From NCBI GenBank assembly GCA_949288405.1, contig CASEKM010000129.1:1-5113 (forward strand): DNA of 5,113 nt. Reading direction: 5' to 3'. A program made the translations under genes and the position numbers. The notes below the pieces were generated by a model. It searched no databases and was not told the DNA's origin. It worked only from the letters and a program-made list of their open reading frames with translations. This document shows, in pieces, positions 1 through 5,079 of this stretch. How positions within the stretch are numbered: position 1 is the first letter of the stretch; each line of letters starts with the position of its first letter. Source of the DNA: an uncultured bacterium. Its GTDB lineage: Bacteria > Bacillota > Clostridia > Oscillospirales > Oscillospiraceae.

Positions 1-213
1 TATATCCTTGATAACTGAATGACAGTTTCTCATAGATGACGCAGCAGCACTTAAAAGTTCTCTTTTCATGTTACTGATGATATAGCGTAACACAGCGGCA
101 AATTCCCGGTTATCAGGGAAATAGCACCCCTGGCCGGGGCCGTCAATGGTCAAGATGAGCGGCGCACAAGTGCGCCGCCATTGACCGCCCCGCCCGGCCT
201 GGTTTTTGGATGG
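1..213 (-). other. Open minus-strand frame running off the left edge, unrecognised
   Basis: A frame of 71 codons without stops reads leftward from an in-frame TGA at 214-216 and leaves the window at base 1. The first Met codon is at 67-69 (MKRELLSAAASS...), with weaker GTG (91-93) and TTG (151-153) alternatives. None has a convincing ribosome binding site. Codons in bases 1-120 are AT-richer (AAA, AGA, CTT, TTA, AGT) than in every gene to the right, so this part may be of foreign origin. The upstream half of the frame runs through a strong palindrome (135-192) and is probably not translated. It could be the start of a gene continuing beyond the left edge, a remnant of a mobile element, or chance. 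I recognise no domain. Confidence 0.2.
135..192. repeat. Long imperfect palindrome
   Basis: There are three nested stems: GCGGCGCAC (159-167) with GTGCGCCGC (170-178) around an AA loop; GTCAATG (142-148) with CATTGAC (179-185); and CGGGGC (135-140) with GCCCCG (187-192). No T-run follows on either strand, so it is not a textbook terminator. The 9-mer ATGGTCAAG at 146-154 recurs at 210-218 beside the next hairpin, which ties the two structures together. A dispersed repeat unit or a structured RNA is possible. Confidence 0.6.
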
Positions 214-215
214 TC

Positions 216-260
216 AAGGCGGGCAAGCCCCAGAGGTGTTTGCCCGCCTTCTTTGATTTT
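216..260 (+). terminator. GC hairpin with T-rich tail, terminator-like
   Basis: AAGGCGGGCAA (216-226) pairs perfectly with TTGCCCGCCTT (240-250) around a 13-nt loop. The T-rich tract CTTTGATTTT (251-260) follows on the plus strand. The shape fits a rho-independent terminator for plus-strand transcription entering from the left, although the tail is interrupted and the loop is long. CCCCGCCC (189-195 region) and GGGCGGGG (261-268) flank it as a further inverted pair, so it may instead be part of a larger repeat. Confidence 0.4.
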
Positions 261-364
261 GGGCGGGGCCGGTGGTCGAATTGCGTCCCACGATGGGATT
301 GCCTGGGCGCGTTTACGCTCCTATGTATCTGAATTTTCCGAGCGGGAGTGCCCCGCTGAACATC

Positions 365-407
365 AGATCCGCAAGTCCCTGCTATCCAGGGGCTTGCGGA
401 TCTTTTC
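365..407 (+). terminator. Strong rho-independent terminator hairpin
   Basis: Bases 365-381 pair with 387-403 as a 17-bp stem (one G-T wobble at 376/392) around the loop CTATC, followed by TTTTC on the plus strand. In this direction it is a classical intrinsic terminator, yet no plus-strand gene lies just upstream in the window. The minus-strand gene ends 15 bp away at 422, so the hairpin may also mark its 3' end, but the minus-strand side lacks a T-run after the stem. Confidence 0.65.
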
Positions 408-421
408 GCTTGGAGGCTCCT

Positions 422-1225
422 TCACCGGGCGGCCCGGTTTGGGACAGTCCGCCGCAGGCCTAGTTCCCCGGCGGCGTCCGCGATCTCCGGCCAGGCCGCC
501 AGAACGGAGCGGATCTCCAGGCTTCGGGCCACCTGGAGCTTCTGCGCCAGCGTCGCGCCGTCATCAAAGAGGACGAAGTGGGCCCCGGACTCCCGGCTCA
601 TATAGGTGAAGTAGCGGGCGCACAGCTCATGGGAGAAGAATACCGAGGGCTGCCGCTCCTGGATCCGCTCCCGCAGCTCCTCCTGGGTAAGGGGCGTGCC
701 GCTTCCGGTGGGCGAGGGGAGGAAAAAGTCCTCCGCCGTGCGCTGGAGGGCCAGCACCACCCGGTCCCGGCCAAAGCGCTCCTGGGCCTCCCGCAACCGC
801 TGGACCAGCGTTCCCCCGGACAGAGCGGAGGAGACCGCCACTTTGGCGTGGGGGGAGCAGTGTCCGTACTGCTCCGGCACGATCAGCGTCCAGCTGCGGC
901 GGAAGCACTGGCTGCCCAGCTCCCGCACGGCCTGTTCCAGCGGCGGGAGGCATCCCCCCTCAAAGTCGCACACCACCCCGGTGAAGCCCCGGGCCATGCA
1001 CTCCCGCAGCACCTCCTGACAGAAGGGGGCGGTGGGACCCAGTCCGTCAAATTCCCGACAGTCCAGAAGCATCAGCCCGCCCCGGGGCGGGGGACTGCCG
1101 CTGGCGCGAAACAGGTGGGGGCCGCGGCCCATGCGGTAGGCCAGATGCACCGGGGTCACCGGAAGGTCTGAGAGCTCCCGCAGGCGGTCCGGCGTGACGG
1201 TTACATAAAAGGAATCCATTGACAT
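422..1225 (-). CDS. Divergent GH18-like (YaaH/SleL-type) barrel protein
   Basis: This is a 267-residue protein without signal peptide, LysM repeats or membrane segments. I do not recognise it as a named gene. Two stretches resemble glycoside hydrolase family 18. Residues 81-90 (FTGVVCDFEG) match the strand-4 motif DGxDxDxE, keeping Asp87 and the catalytic-position Glu89 but replacing the two earlier Asp by Val and Thr. Residues about 198-245 (ARYFTYM ... DDGATLAQKLQVARSLEIRSVLAAW) match the family's C-terminal pattern, in which an aromatic FxY strand is followed by a Dx(S/T)LxxKxxLA helix and a G(I/V)xxW strand. Known relatives cut spore-cortex or other peptidoglycan; this one may be a minimal, cytoplasmic or spore-associated member, or inactive. 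The ATG at 1225 is chosen because AGGGGG lies 8 nt upstream on the minus strand. The frame stays open to 1315, but that extension is low-complexity (REAAAAAPRS) and crosses the divergent promoter. It is transcribed away from yqeG. Gene call is firm; the GH18 assignment is moderate. Confidence 0.8.
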   Translation of the reverse strand: MSMDSFYVTVTPDRLRELSDLPVTPVHLAYRMGRGPHLFRASGSPPPRGGLMLLDCREFDGLGPTAPFCQEVLRECMARGFTGVVCDFEGGCLPPLEQAVRELGSQCFRRSWTLIVPEQYGHCSPHAKVAVSSALSGGTLVQRLREAQERFGRDRVVLALQRTAEDFFLPSPTGSGTPLTQEELRERIQERQPSVFFSHELCARYFTYMSRESGAHFVLFDDGATLAQKLQVARSLEIRSVLAAWPEIADAAGELGLRRTVPNRAAR

Positions 1226-1238
1226 TTCTGCTTCCCCC

Positions 1239-1267
1239 TTGTCCAAATTTTTCTCCCGTGCTATACT
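1239..1267 (+). promoter_or_regulatory. Sigma-A promoter of the yqeG operon
   Basis: The -35 box TTGTCC (1239-1244), a 17-bp spacer and the -10 box TATACT (1262-1267) form the promoter. TG at 1259-1260 one base before the -10 makes it an extended -10 site. The predicted start of transcription is near 1273-1275, about 87 nt before the yqeG start codon. The -35 box overlaps the ribosome binding region (1231-1240) of the minus-strand gene, so the divergent transcripts must overlap or compete here. I found no convincing promoter for the minus-strand gene. Confidence 0.7.
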
Positions 1268-1274
1268 CAATGAG

Positions 1275-1300
1275 CGGGGAGCGGCCGCGGCCGCTTCCCG
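1275..1300. promoter_or_regulatory. GC-rich palindrome at the 5' end of the yqeG mRNA
   Basis: Bases 1275-1285 pair with 1290-1300 (one G-T wobble) around a CGCG loop. The core AGCGGCCGCGGCCGCT (1280-1295) is a perfect 16-bp palindrome holding two overlapping GCGGCCGC sites. It begins right at the predicted transcription start, so it would form a 5'-terminal hairpin in the RNA, or act as a dyad operator in the DNA. No T-run follows, so it is not a terminator. Function is unknown. Confidence 0.5.
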
Positions 1301-1360
1301 AGCTTGTCTCTCCACTGTATGCGGGAGAGAAGTCTGCTAGAACCCAAAGGAGGACACACT

Positions 1361-1867
1361 GTGCCCATTTCACTGATCCCAAAGGCGGTCTGTACCTCGG
1401 TCACGCAGCTGGAGCCCCAGGCGCTCCGGTCCAAGGGCGTCCGGCTGGTGCTGGCCGATCTGGACAATACCCTGGCCCCCTATCGGGTGCTGGAGCCCTC
1501 CCCGGAGATCACGGCCTGGCGGGACGCGCTGGCGGCGGAGGGGATCACGCTGTTTATCCTGTCCAACAGCCGCAAACCCGGCCGGGCCCAGACCTATGCC
1601 CAGCATCTGGGCGTTCCCTTTCAGGGGCACTCCGGCAAGCCGAAGCGGGCGGGCTATCTGAAGGCCATGGAGCGCATGGGCTGCCGGCCGGAGGAGACCA
1701 TTATGGTGGGAGACCAGATCTTTACCGACATTCTGGGGGCAAACAACGCAGGCGTGGCCTCCATCCTGGTGGAGCCCATCCGCCTGGCCGGCAATCCGGG
1801 GCGCTATCTGCGCTACGCCATAGAGACGCCCTTCCGGCTGCTGGGCCGGCGGAGGAAGTTTTTATGA
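1361..1867 (+). CDS. yqeG: YqeG family HAD-IIIA phosphatase
   Basis: This is a 168-residue cytoplasmic HAD-superfamily phosphatase, the usual length for YqeG. Motif I is LADLDNTLAPY with nucleophile Asp33 and general acid/base Asp35. Motif II is ILSNS (Ser68-Asn69). The motif III lysine lies in GKPKRAGY (93-95). Motif IV is MVGDQIFTDILGAN with Asp118 and Asp123 for Mg2+. All catalytic parts are present. The family is related to the yeast mitochondrial phosphatidylglycerophosphate phosphatase Gep4, so a role in phosphatidylglycerol synthesis is plausible but not shown for most bacteria. The GTG start at 1361 is chosen because AAAGGAGG (1346-1353) sits 7 nt upstream and the protein then starts at the family position (PISLIPKAVCTSVTQL). 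In-frame TTG (1304) and ATG (1319) lack such a site. Its stop overlaps the next start as ATGA, indicating translational coupling. Confidence 0.93.
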   Translation: MPISLIPKAVCTSVTQLEPQALRSKGVRLVLADLDNTLAPYRVLEPSPEITAWRDALAAEGITLFILSNSRKPGRAQTYAQHLGVPFQGHSGKPKRAGYLKAMERMGCRPEETIMVGDQIFTDILGANNAGVASILVEPIRLAGNPGRYLRYAIETPFRLLGRRRKFL

Positions 1868-2745
1868 GCGCAAAATTCGGCCCGGCGGGCAATTCCGAGC
1901 GCTTCTCCCAGGTGCACAGGTCCTCCCTGGCAGCCCCCCGGTGGATCGCAGACCTGGGTCTGGACTGCTATGAGTACCAGTGCGGCAAGGGGGTCCATGT
2001 GGGCGAGGAGACCTGCCGGAAGCTGGGCGAAAACGCCCGGGCGGCGGGGATCTCCCTGTCCCTCCACGCCCCCTATTTCATCAATCTGGCCAACCCGGAC
2101 CCGGAGGCGGTAGCCAAGACCATCGGCTACATCACCGCCGCCTGTCAGGCAGCAGACTGGATGGGGGCGGAGCGGGTGGTGATCCACTCCGGCGCGCTGA
2201 TGAAGCGCTCCCGCCGAGAGGCCCTGGACATCGCCCGGAACACCCTGCCCCAGGTGATCGCCGCCTGTGACGGGCAGGGGTTCTCTCACATCGCCCTGTG
2301 CCCGGAGACCATGGGGAAGATCAACCAGCTGGGGGACCTGGACGAGGTGCTGGAGCTGTGCACCCTGGATGAGCGCCTCCTCCCCTGCATCGATTTCGGT
2401 CACCTGTACGCCCGCTCCCTGGGCGCGGACGACGGCCAGGAGGTATTCTGCCGCATGCTGGACCGGGTGGAGGAGGTCCTGGGCCCGGAGCGCGCCGGCC
2501 GCTTCCACAGCCACTTCTCCCACATCGAGTTCACCCCCAAGGGAGGCGAGCGGTGCCACCGCACCTTCGCGGACGACGGCGGCTTCGGCCCGGACTGGAC
2601 GCCTCTGGCCCGGGAGGTGGCCCGCCGTGGGTGGGGACCCACTTTTATCTGTGAATCAGCGGGAACCCAGGCGGAGGACGCGCTGGAGATGAAGCGGGTC
2701 TATCAGCAATTTGAGACCAGATATGAGATAGGAGATAGAAAATAG
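1864..2745 (+). CDS. Endonuclease IV-like TIM-barrel protein (COG0648-type)
   Basis: This is a 293-residue xylose-isomerase-like TIM barrel resembling deoxyribonuclease IV (Nfo), the AP endonuclease of base-excision repair that binds three Zn ions. Matching ligand motifs are seen in order: LHAPYFINLAN (His68), VVIHSG (His108), CPETMGK (Glu148), CIDFGH (Asp177, His180), FHSHFSH (His215/217/220) and ICESAG (Glu264). The DxH pair of Nfo (Asp229/His231 in E. coli) is replaced by GERCHRTF, keeping His232 but apparently not the Asp. The length is near the family norm. It may be an AP endonuclease or a paralogue with another substrate; many Firmicutes carry such a relative beside a second Nfo. The ATG at 1864 overlaps the yqeG stop, with GGAGG at 1851-1855. 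The frame is open further upstream inside yqeG, but that part is a shadow. The last residues (about YEIGDRK) and the TAG stop are supplied by the palindromic element that begins at 2725, so the original C-terminus was probably altered. Confidence 0.88.
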   Translation: MSAKFGPAGNSERFSQVHRSSLAAPRWIADLGLDCYEYQCGKGVHVGEETCRKLGENARAAGISLSLHAPYFINLANPDPEAVAKTIGYITAACQAADWMGAERVVIHSGALMKRSRREALDIARNTLPQVIAACDGQGFSHIALCPETMGKINQLGDLDEVLELCTLDERLLPCIDFGHLYARSLGADDGQEVFCRMLDRVEEVLGPERAGRFHSHFSHIEFTPKGGERCHRTFADDGGFGPDWTPLAREVARRGWGPTFICESAGTQAEDALEMKRVYQQFETRYEIGDRK

Positions 2746-2840
2746 GAGTTATGGTATTTCGCCGGAGGCGAAATGATTTTGAACCGTCCGGCGCAGCCGG
2801 ACACAATCACTCCTATCTCCTATCTTCTCACTCCTATCTC
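2725..2840. repeat. Compound palindromic element (outer arms plus two hairpins)
   Basis: The outer arms are GAGATAGGAG (2725-2734) and CTCCTATCTC (2831-2840), with ATAGGAGT (2742-2749) and ACTCCTAT (2809-2816) inside them. Enclosed are two perfect hairpins: ATTTCGCC/GGCGAAAT (2756-2763, 2767-2774; loop GGA) and GTCCGGC/GCCGGAC (2786-2792, 2796-2802; loop GCA). The right arm holds ACTCCTATCTC twice (2809-2819 and 2830-2840), so the left arm can pair with either copy. The RNA would fold as a three-way junction. The layout fits a small dispersed repeat (REP- or MITE-like), without any coding capacity. It overlaps the last seven codons of the upstream gene and ends 10 bp before the Shine-Dalgarno of the peptidase gene. 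Confidence 0.75.
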
Positions 2841-2864
2841 TCTGCGGAACGGAGGAAGAACACT

Positions 2865-3935
2865 GTGAACCATCTGAACAACATCGCCGCCAAGCTGCCT
2901 GATTACGGCCTGGACGCCATGCTCATTACCAGCGAGCCCGGCGAGCGCTACGCCGTGGGCTTTCTGGGGGAGGGCTTCACCCTGGTCACCCCAAACGGCG
3001 TCCACTACTCCACCGACGGCCGGTATATTGAGGCGGCCCGGACGCAGGTGACTGGAGCGGAGGTGGTCCTGACCAGCCGGGAGCACAGCCACCTGGCCCT
3101 GGCCCGGTCCTATATCCAGGCCCGCGGCCTGAAGCGGGTGGGCTTTGAGAGCGGCGCGGTGAGCGTGGACCAGTACCGGCGCTGGCAGCGGGAGTTCTCC
3201 CCCTTCTGCGAGCTGATCCCCGCCCAGGAGCTGCTGGACGGCCTGCGCGCCGCCAAGGACCGGGAGGAGCTCTCCGCCATGCGCCAGGCCCAGCGGATCA
3301 CGGACGAGGCCTTCAGCGCGATCCTCAATGTGATCCGCCCCGGAATGACGGAGCGAGAGGTGGCCGCCAGGCTGGTCTATGAGCTGCTCCGCCGCGGAGC
3401 CCAGAAGGTATCCTTCGACCCCATTGTGGCCGCGGGCGCCAACGGCTCCATGCCCCACGCGGTGCCGGGGGAGACGGTCCTCCAGCGGGGCACGTTCGTC
3501 ACCATGGACTTCGGCTGCATCTATGACGGCTACTGCTCCGACATGACCCGCACCGTGGCCCTGGGACAGCCCTCGGAGGAGATGGAGCGGGTCTACCAGA
3601 CGGTGTTGGCGGCCCAGCGGGCGGGCATCGACGCCGCCCGGGCGGGCATCACCGGGCGGGAGCTGGACGCGGCCGCCAGAGCGGTGATCCAGGAGGCGGG
3701 CTTCGGGGCATACTTCACCCACAGTTTCGGGCACTCCCTGGGCCTGGAGATCCACGAGTCCCCCAACGCCTCTCCAGGGGAGGAGCGGACGCTCCCCGCG
3801 GGCACTGTGATCTCCGCCGAGCCGGGGATCTACCTGCCGGGCCGCTTCGGCGTGCGCATCGAGGACGTGCTGGTGCTGGAGGAAAACGGCTGTGAGAACC
3901 TGACGCAGTCCCCCAAAAATTTGATCGTGCTCTGA
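2865..3935 (+). CDS. Xaa-Pro aminopeptidase, M24 family (YqhT-like)
   Basis: This is a 356-residue cytoplasmic metallopeptidase that removes N-terminal residues preceding proline. Residues 1-125 form a creatinase-like N-terminal domain (GERYAVGF, STDGRYIEAA). Residues about 132-350 form the pita-bread catalytic domain. All five dinuclear metal ligands are visible: Asp215 (MDFG), Asp226 (CSDMTRT), His290 (HSFGHSLG), Glu319 (SAEPGIY) and Glu333 (VRIED). The conserved His198 (SMPHA) and His297 (EIHES) are also present. The C-terminus KNLIVL is typical of the family. The GTG at 2865 is chosen for GGAGGA (2851-2856) 8 nt upstream and the normal family length. The frame is open back to 2751, but that extension is translation of the palindromic element. 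It lies just before efp, as yqhT does in Bacillus. It is likely transcribed with yqeG, since no promoter is seen between them. Proline-rich peptide turnover fits the EF-P neighbour, but the functional link is inference. Confidence 0.95.
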   Translation: MNHLNNIAAKLPDYGLDAMLITSEPGERYAVGFLGEGFTLVTPNGVHYSTDGRYIEAARTQVTGAEVVLTSREHSHLALARSYIQARGLKRVGFESGAVSVDQYRRWQREFSPFCELIPAQELLDGLRAAKDREELSAMRQAQRITDEAFSAILNVIRPGMTEREVAARLVYELLRRGAQKVSFDPIVAAGANGSMPHAVPGETVLQRGTFVTMDFGCIYDGYCSDMTRTVALGQPSEEMERVYQTVLAAQRAGIDAARAGITGRELDAAARAVIQEAGFGAYFTHSFGHSLGLEIHESPNASPGEERTLPAGTVISAEPGIYLPGRFGVRIEDVLVLEENGCENLTQSPKNLIVL

Positions 3936-3961
3936 TTTTACGCATATTTTCCCAAACCCCC

Positions 3962-3990
3962 TTGTCAAACAGGGGAAAACAGGGTAAAAT
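3962..3990 (+). promoter_or_regulatory. Sigma-A promoter of efp
   Basis: TTGTCA (3962-3967), a 17-bp spacer and TAAAAT (3985-3990) give a near-consensus promoter, with transcription expected to start near 3997. The octamer AAACAGGG occurs twice (3967-3974 and 3977-3984), exactly 10 bp apart and filling the spacer. CCCCTTGT/ACAGGGG forms an imperfect dyad (3958-3975) over the -35 box. These could bind a regulator or be coincidental. The 93-nt gap is AT-rich compared with the flanking genes, as expected for a promoter. Confidence 0.75.
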
Positions 3991-4028
3991 AAGTTAGTTC
4001 ATTAAAAATACAATGGAGGATGATTCCT

Positions 4029-4598
4029 ATGGCAATGATTTCCGCCAGCGATTTCCGCAACGGCGTGACCTTTGAGATGGACGGCAAGGTCATGCAGGTC
4101 GTCGAGTTCCAGCACGTGAAGCCCGGCAAGGGCGCCGCCTTCGTCCGCACCAAGATGAAGGACATCATCAACGGCGGCGTGACTGAGACCTCCTTCAACC
4201 CCACCGCCAAGTTCGAGCAGGCCTTCGTGGAGCGCAAGGACATGGAGTACAGCTACAACGACGGCGATCTGTACTACTTCATGGACATGGAGTCTTACGA
4301 CATGATCCCCATCAGCAAGGACATGCTGGGCGACGCCTTCCGCTTCGTGAAGGAGAACATGACCTGCAAGGTCATGTCCTACAAGGGCAGCGTCTTCGGC
4401 GTGGAGCCCCCCAACTTTGTGGAGCTGGAGGTCACCGAGACCGATCCCGGCTTCAAGGGCGACACCGCCACCAACGTGACCAAGCCCGCCACTCTGGAGA
4501 CCGGCGCCGAGATCAAGGTCCCCCTGTTCATCAACCCCGGCGACAAGATCAAGATCGATACCCGCACCGGCGAGTACCTGGAGCGCTGCAAGGCGTAA
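4029..4598 (+). CDS. efp: Translation elongation factor P
   Basis: This is a 189-residue EF-P, which binds ribosomes stalled on polyproline stretches between the P and E sites and promotes peptide-bond formation. Domain I (about 1-65) holds the exposed loop VKPGKGAAF with Lys34 at the site that is lysylated in E. coli and aminopentanolated in Bacillus. No modification enzyme is present in this window. Domains II and III follow (about 66-189), ending with the conserved C-terminal pattern GDKIKIDTRTGEYLERCKA. The ATG at 4029 has GGAGGA (4015-4020) 8 nt upstream and gives the usual N-terminus (MISASDFRNG follows after two residues). An in-frame ATG at 4020 overlaps that Shine-Dalgarno and is rejected. 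Codons are strongly biased to preferred GC-ending forms (GGC, AAG, ATC, CTG), consistent with high expression. It has its own promoter and is probably co-transcribed with the gene at 4681. Confidence 0.98.
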   Translation: MAMISASDFRNGVTFEMDGKVMQVVEFQHVKPGKGAAFVRTKMKDIINGGVTETSFNPTAKFEQAFVERKDMEYSYNDGDLYYFMDMESYDMIPISKDMLGDAFRFVKENMTCKVMSYKGSVFGVEPPNFVELEVTETDPGFKGDTATNVTKPATLETGAEIKVPLFINPGDKIKIDTRTGEYLERCKA

Positions 4599-4651
4599 TC
4601 AGGCACAGCAGTTCAACGATCCCCACCACTGGGCGTTTATCACCCGTCCGC

Positions 4652-4664
4652 GAGGCTTCGCCTC
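4652..4664 (+). other. Small intercistronic hairpin before the CD1247-type gene
   Basis: GAGGC (4652-4656) and GCCTC (4660-4664) pair around a TTC loop, three bases before the ribosome binding site AAAGGAG (4668-4673). No T-run follows, so it is not a terminator. It sits in the 82-nt gap after efp and could mark an RNA processing site or modulate initiation of the downstream gene. Confidence 0.35.
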
Positions 4665-4680
4665 AGAAAGGAGCATAACA

Positions 4681-5079
4681 ATGACCATTTCCGAAAAAGT
4701 TGCTTATCTGAAGGGACTGGCCGAGGGCCTGAACCTGGATGTGGAGAAGTCGAAAGAGGGCAAGCTGATCTCTGTGATGATCGGCATTTTGGAGGAGGTC
4801 GGTCTCTCCATCGAGGATCTGGAGGAGAACGCCCTGGCCCTGGGCGAGGAGATCGACGTGCTCTCCGACGACCTGGCCGATGTGGAGTCCGTGGTCTTTG
4901 ACGAGGACGAGGACGACGACTACTTCGAGGTGGAGTGCCCCAACTGCGGCGACGCCATCGTTATTGACGACGAGGCGCTGGCCGCCGGCGAGGTCCAGTG
5001 CCCCAGCTGTGAGACCCGCTTCGCCCTGGATCTGGCCGACGAGGATGAGGACGAGGACGGCGAGCAGGACGAGGACTGA
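4681..5079 (+). CDS. CD1247 N-terminal domain-containing zinc-ribbon protein
   Basis: This is a 132-residue cytoplasmic, very acidic protein. Residues 1-70 form the helical CD1247-type N-terminal domain (SEKVAYLKGLAEGLNL ... GKLISVMIGILEEV), probably coiled-coil. Residues 74-80 are an Asp/Glu-only linker (DEDEDDD). Residues 84-115 form a zinc ribbon with Cys86-Cys89 (CPNCG) and Cys107-Cys110 (CPSC). Residues 120-132 form a second acidic tail. The domain is named from Clostridioides difficile CD1247; it is widespread in clostridia and has no assigned function that I know of. The ATG at 4681 has AAAGGAG 7 nt upstream and starts the domain at its normal position. It follows efp by 82 nt with no promoter or terminator seen, so it is likely in the efp transcript. 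A role in transcription or translation is suggested only by the zinc ribbon and the neighbour. Confidence 0.9.
   Translation: MTISEKVAYLKGLAEGLNLDVEKSKEGKLISVMIGILEEVGLSIEDLEENALALGEEIDVLSDDLADVESVVFDEDEDDDYFEVECPNCGDAIVIDDEALAAGEVQCPSCETRFALDLADEDEDEDGEQDED

Noticed and set aside
181..609. Plus-strand frame across the hairpin region into the minus-strand gene
   Set aside because: Its translation is Arg/Pro/Ser-rich with no ribosome binding site, it crosses several stem-loops and the terminator, and it overlaps a better supported gene.
1219..1267. Perfect TTGACA (1219-1224) as the -35 box for TATACT at 1262
   Set aside because: Spacing is 37 bp, far outside the 16-19 bp range, and the hexamer lies within the first codons of the minus-strand gene. 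TTGTCC at 1239 has 17-bp spacing.
1226..1315. Longer N-terminus for the minus-strand GH18-like gene
   Set aside because: The extension is low-complexity, overlaps the rightward promoter and hairpin, and has no ribosome binding site as good as the AGGGGG before 1225.
1219..1863. Open frame upstream of the endonuclease IV-like gene that would make a 508-residue protein
   Set aside because: It reads out of frame through yqeG with low-complexity Gly/Ala/Pro translation. The real start is the ATG at 1864 with its own GGAGG and ATGA overlap.
2751..2864. N-terminal extension of the Xaa-Pro peptidase
   Set aside because: It is translation of the palindromic element. The GTG at 2865 has a proper Shine-Dalgarno and gives the family's normal length.
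2820..3968. Long minus-strand frame opposite the M24 peptidase gene
   Set aside because: It is an antisense shadow of a GC-rich gene with all catalytic residues on the plus strand; its translation is His/Gly/Ala-rich with no family resemblance.
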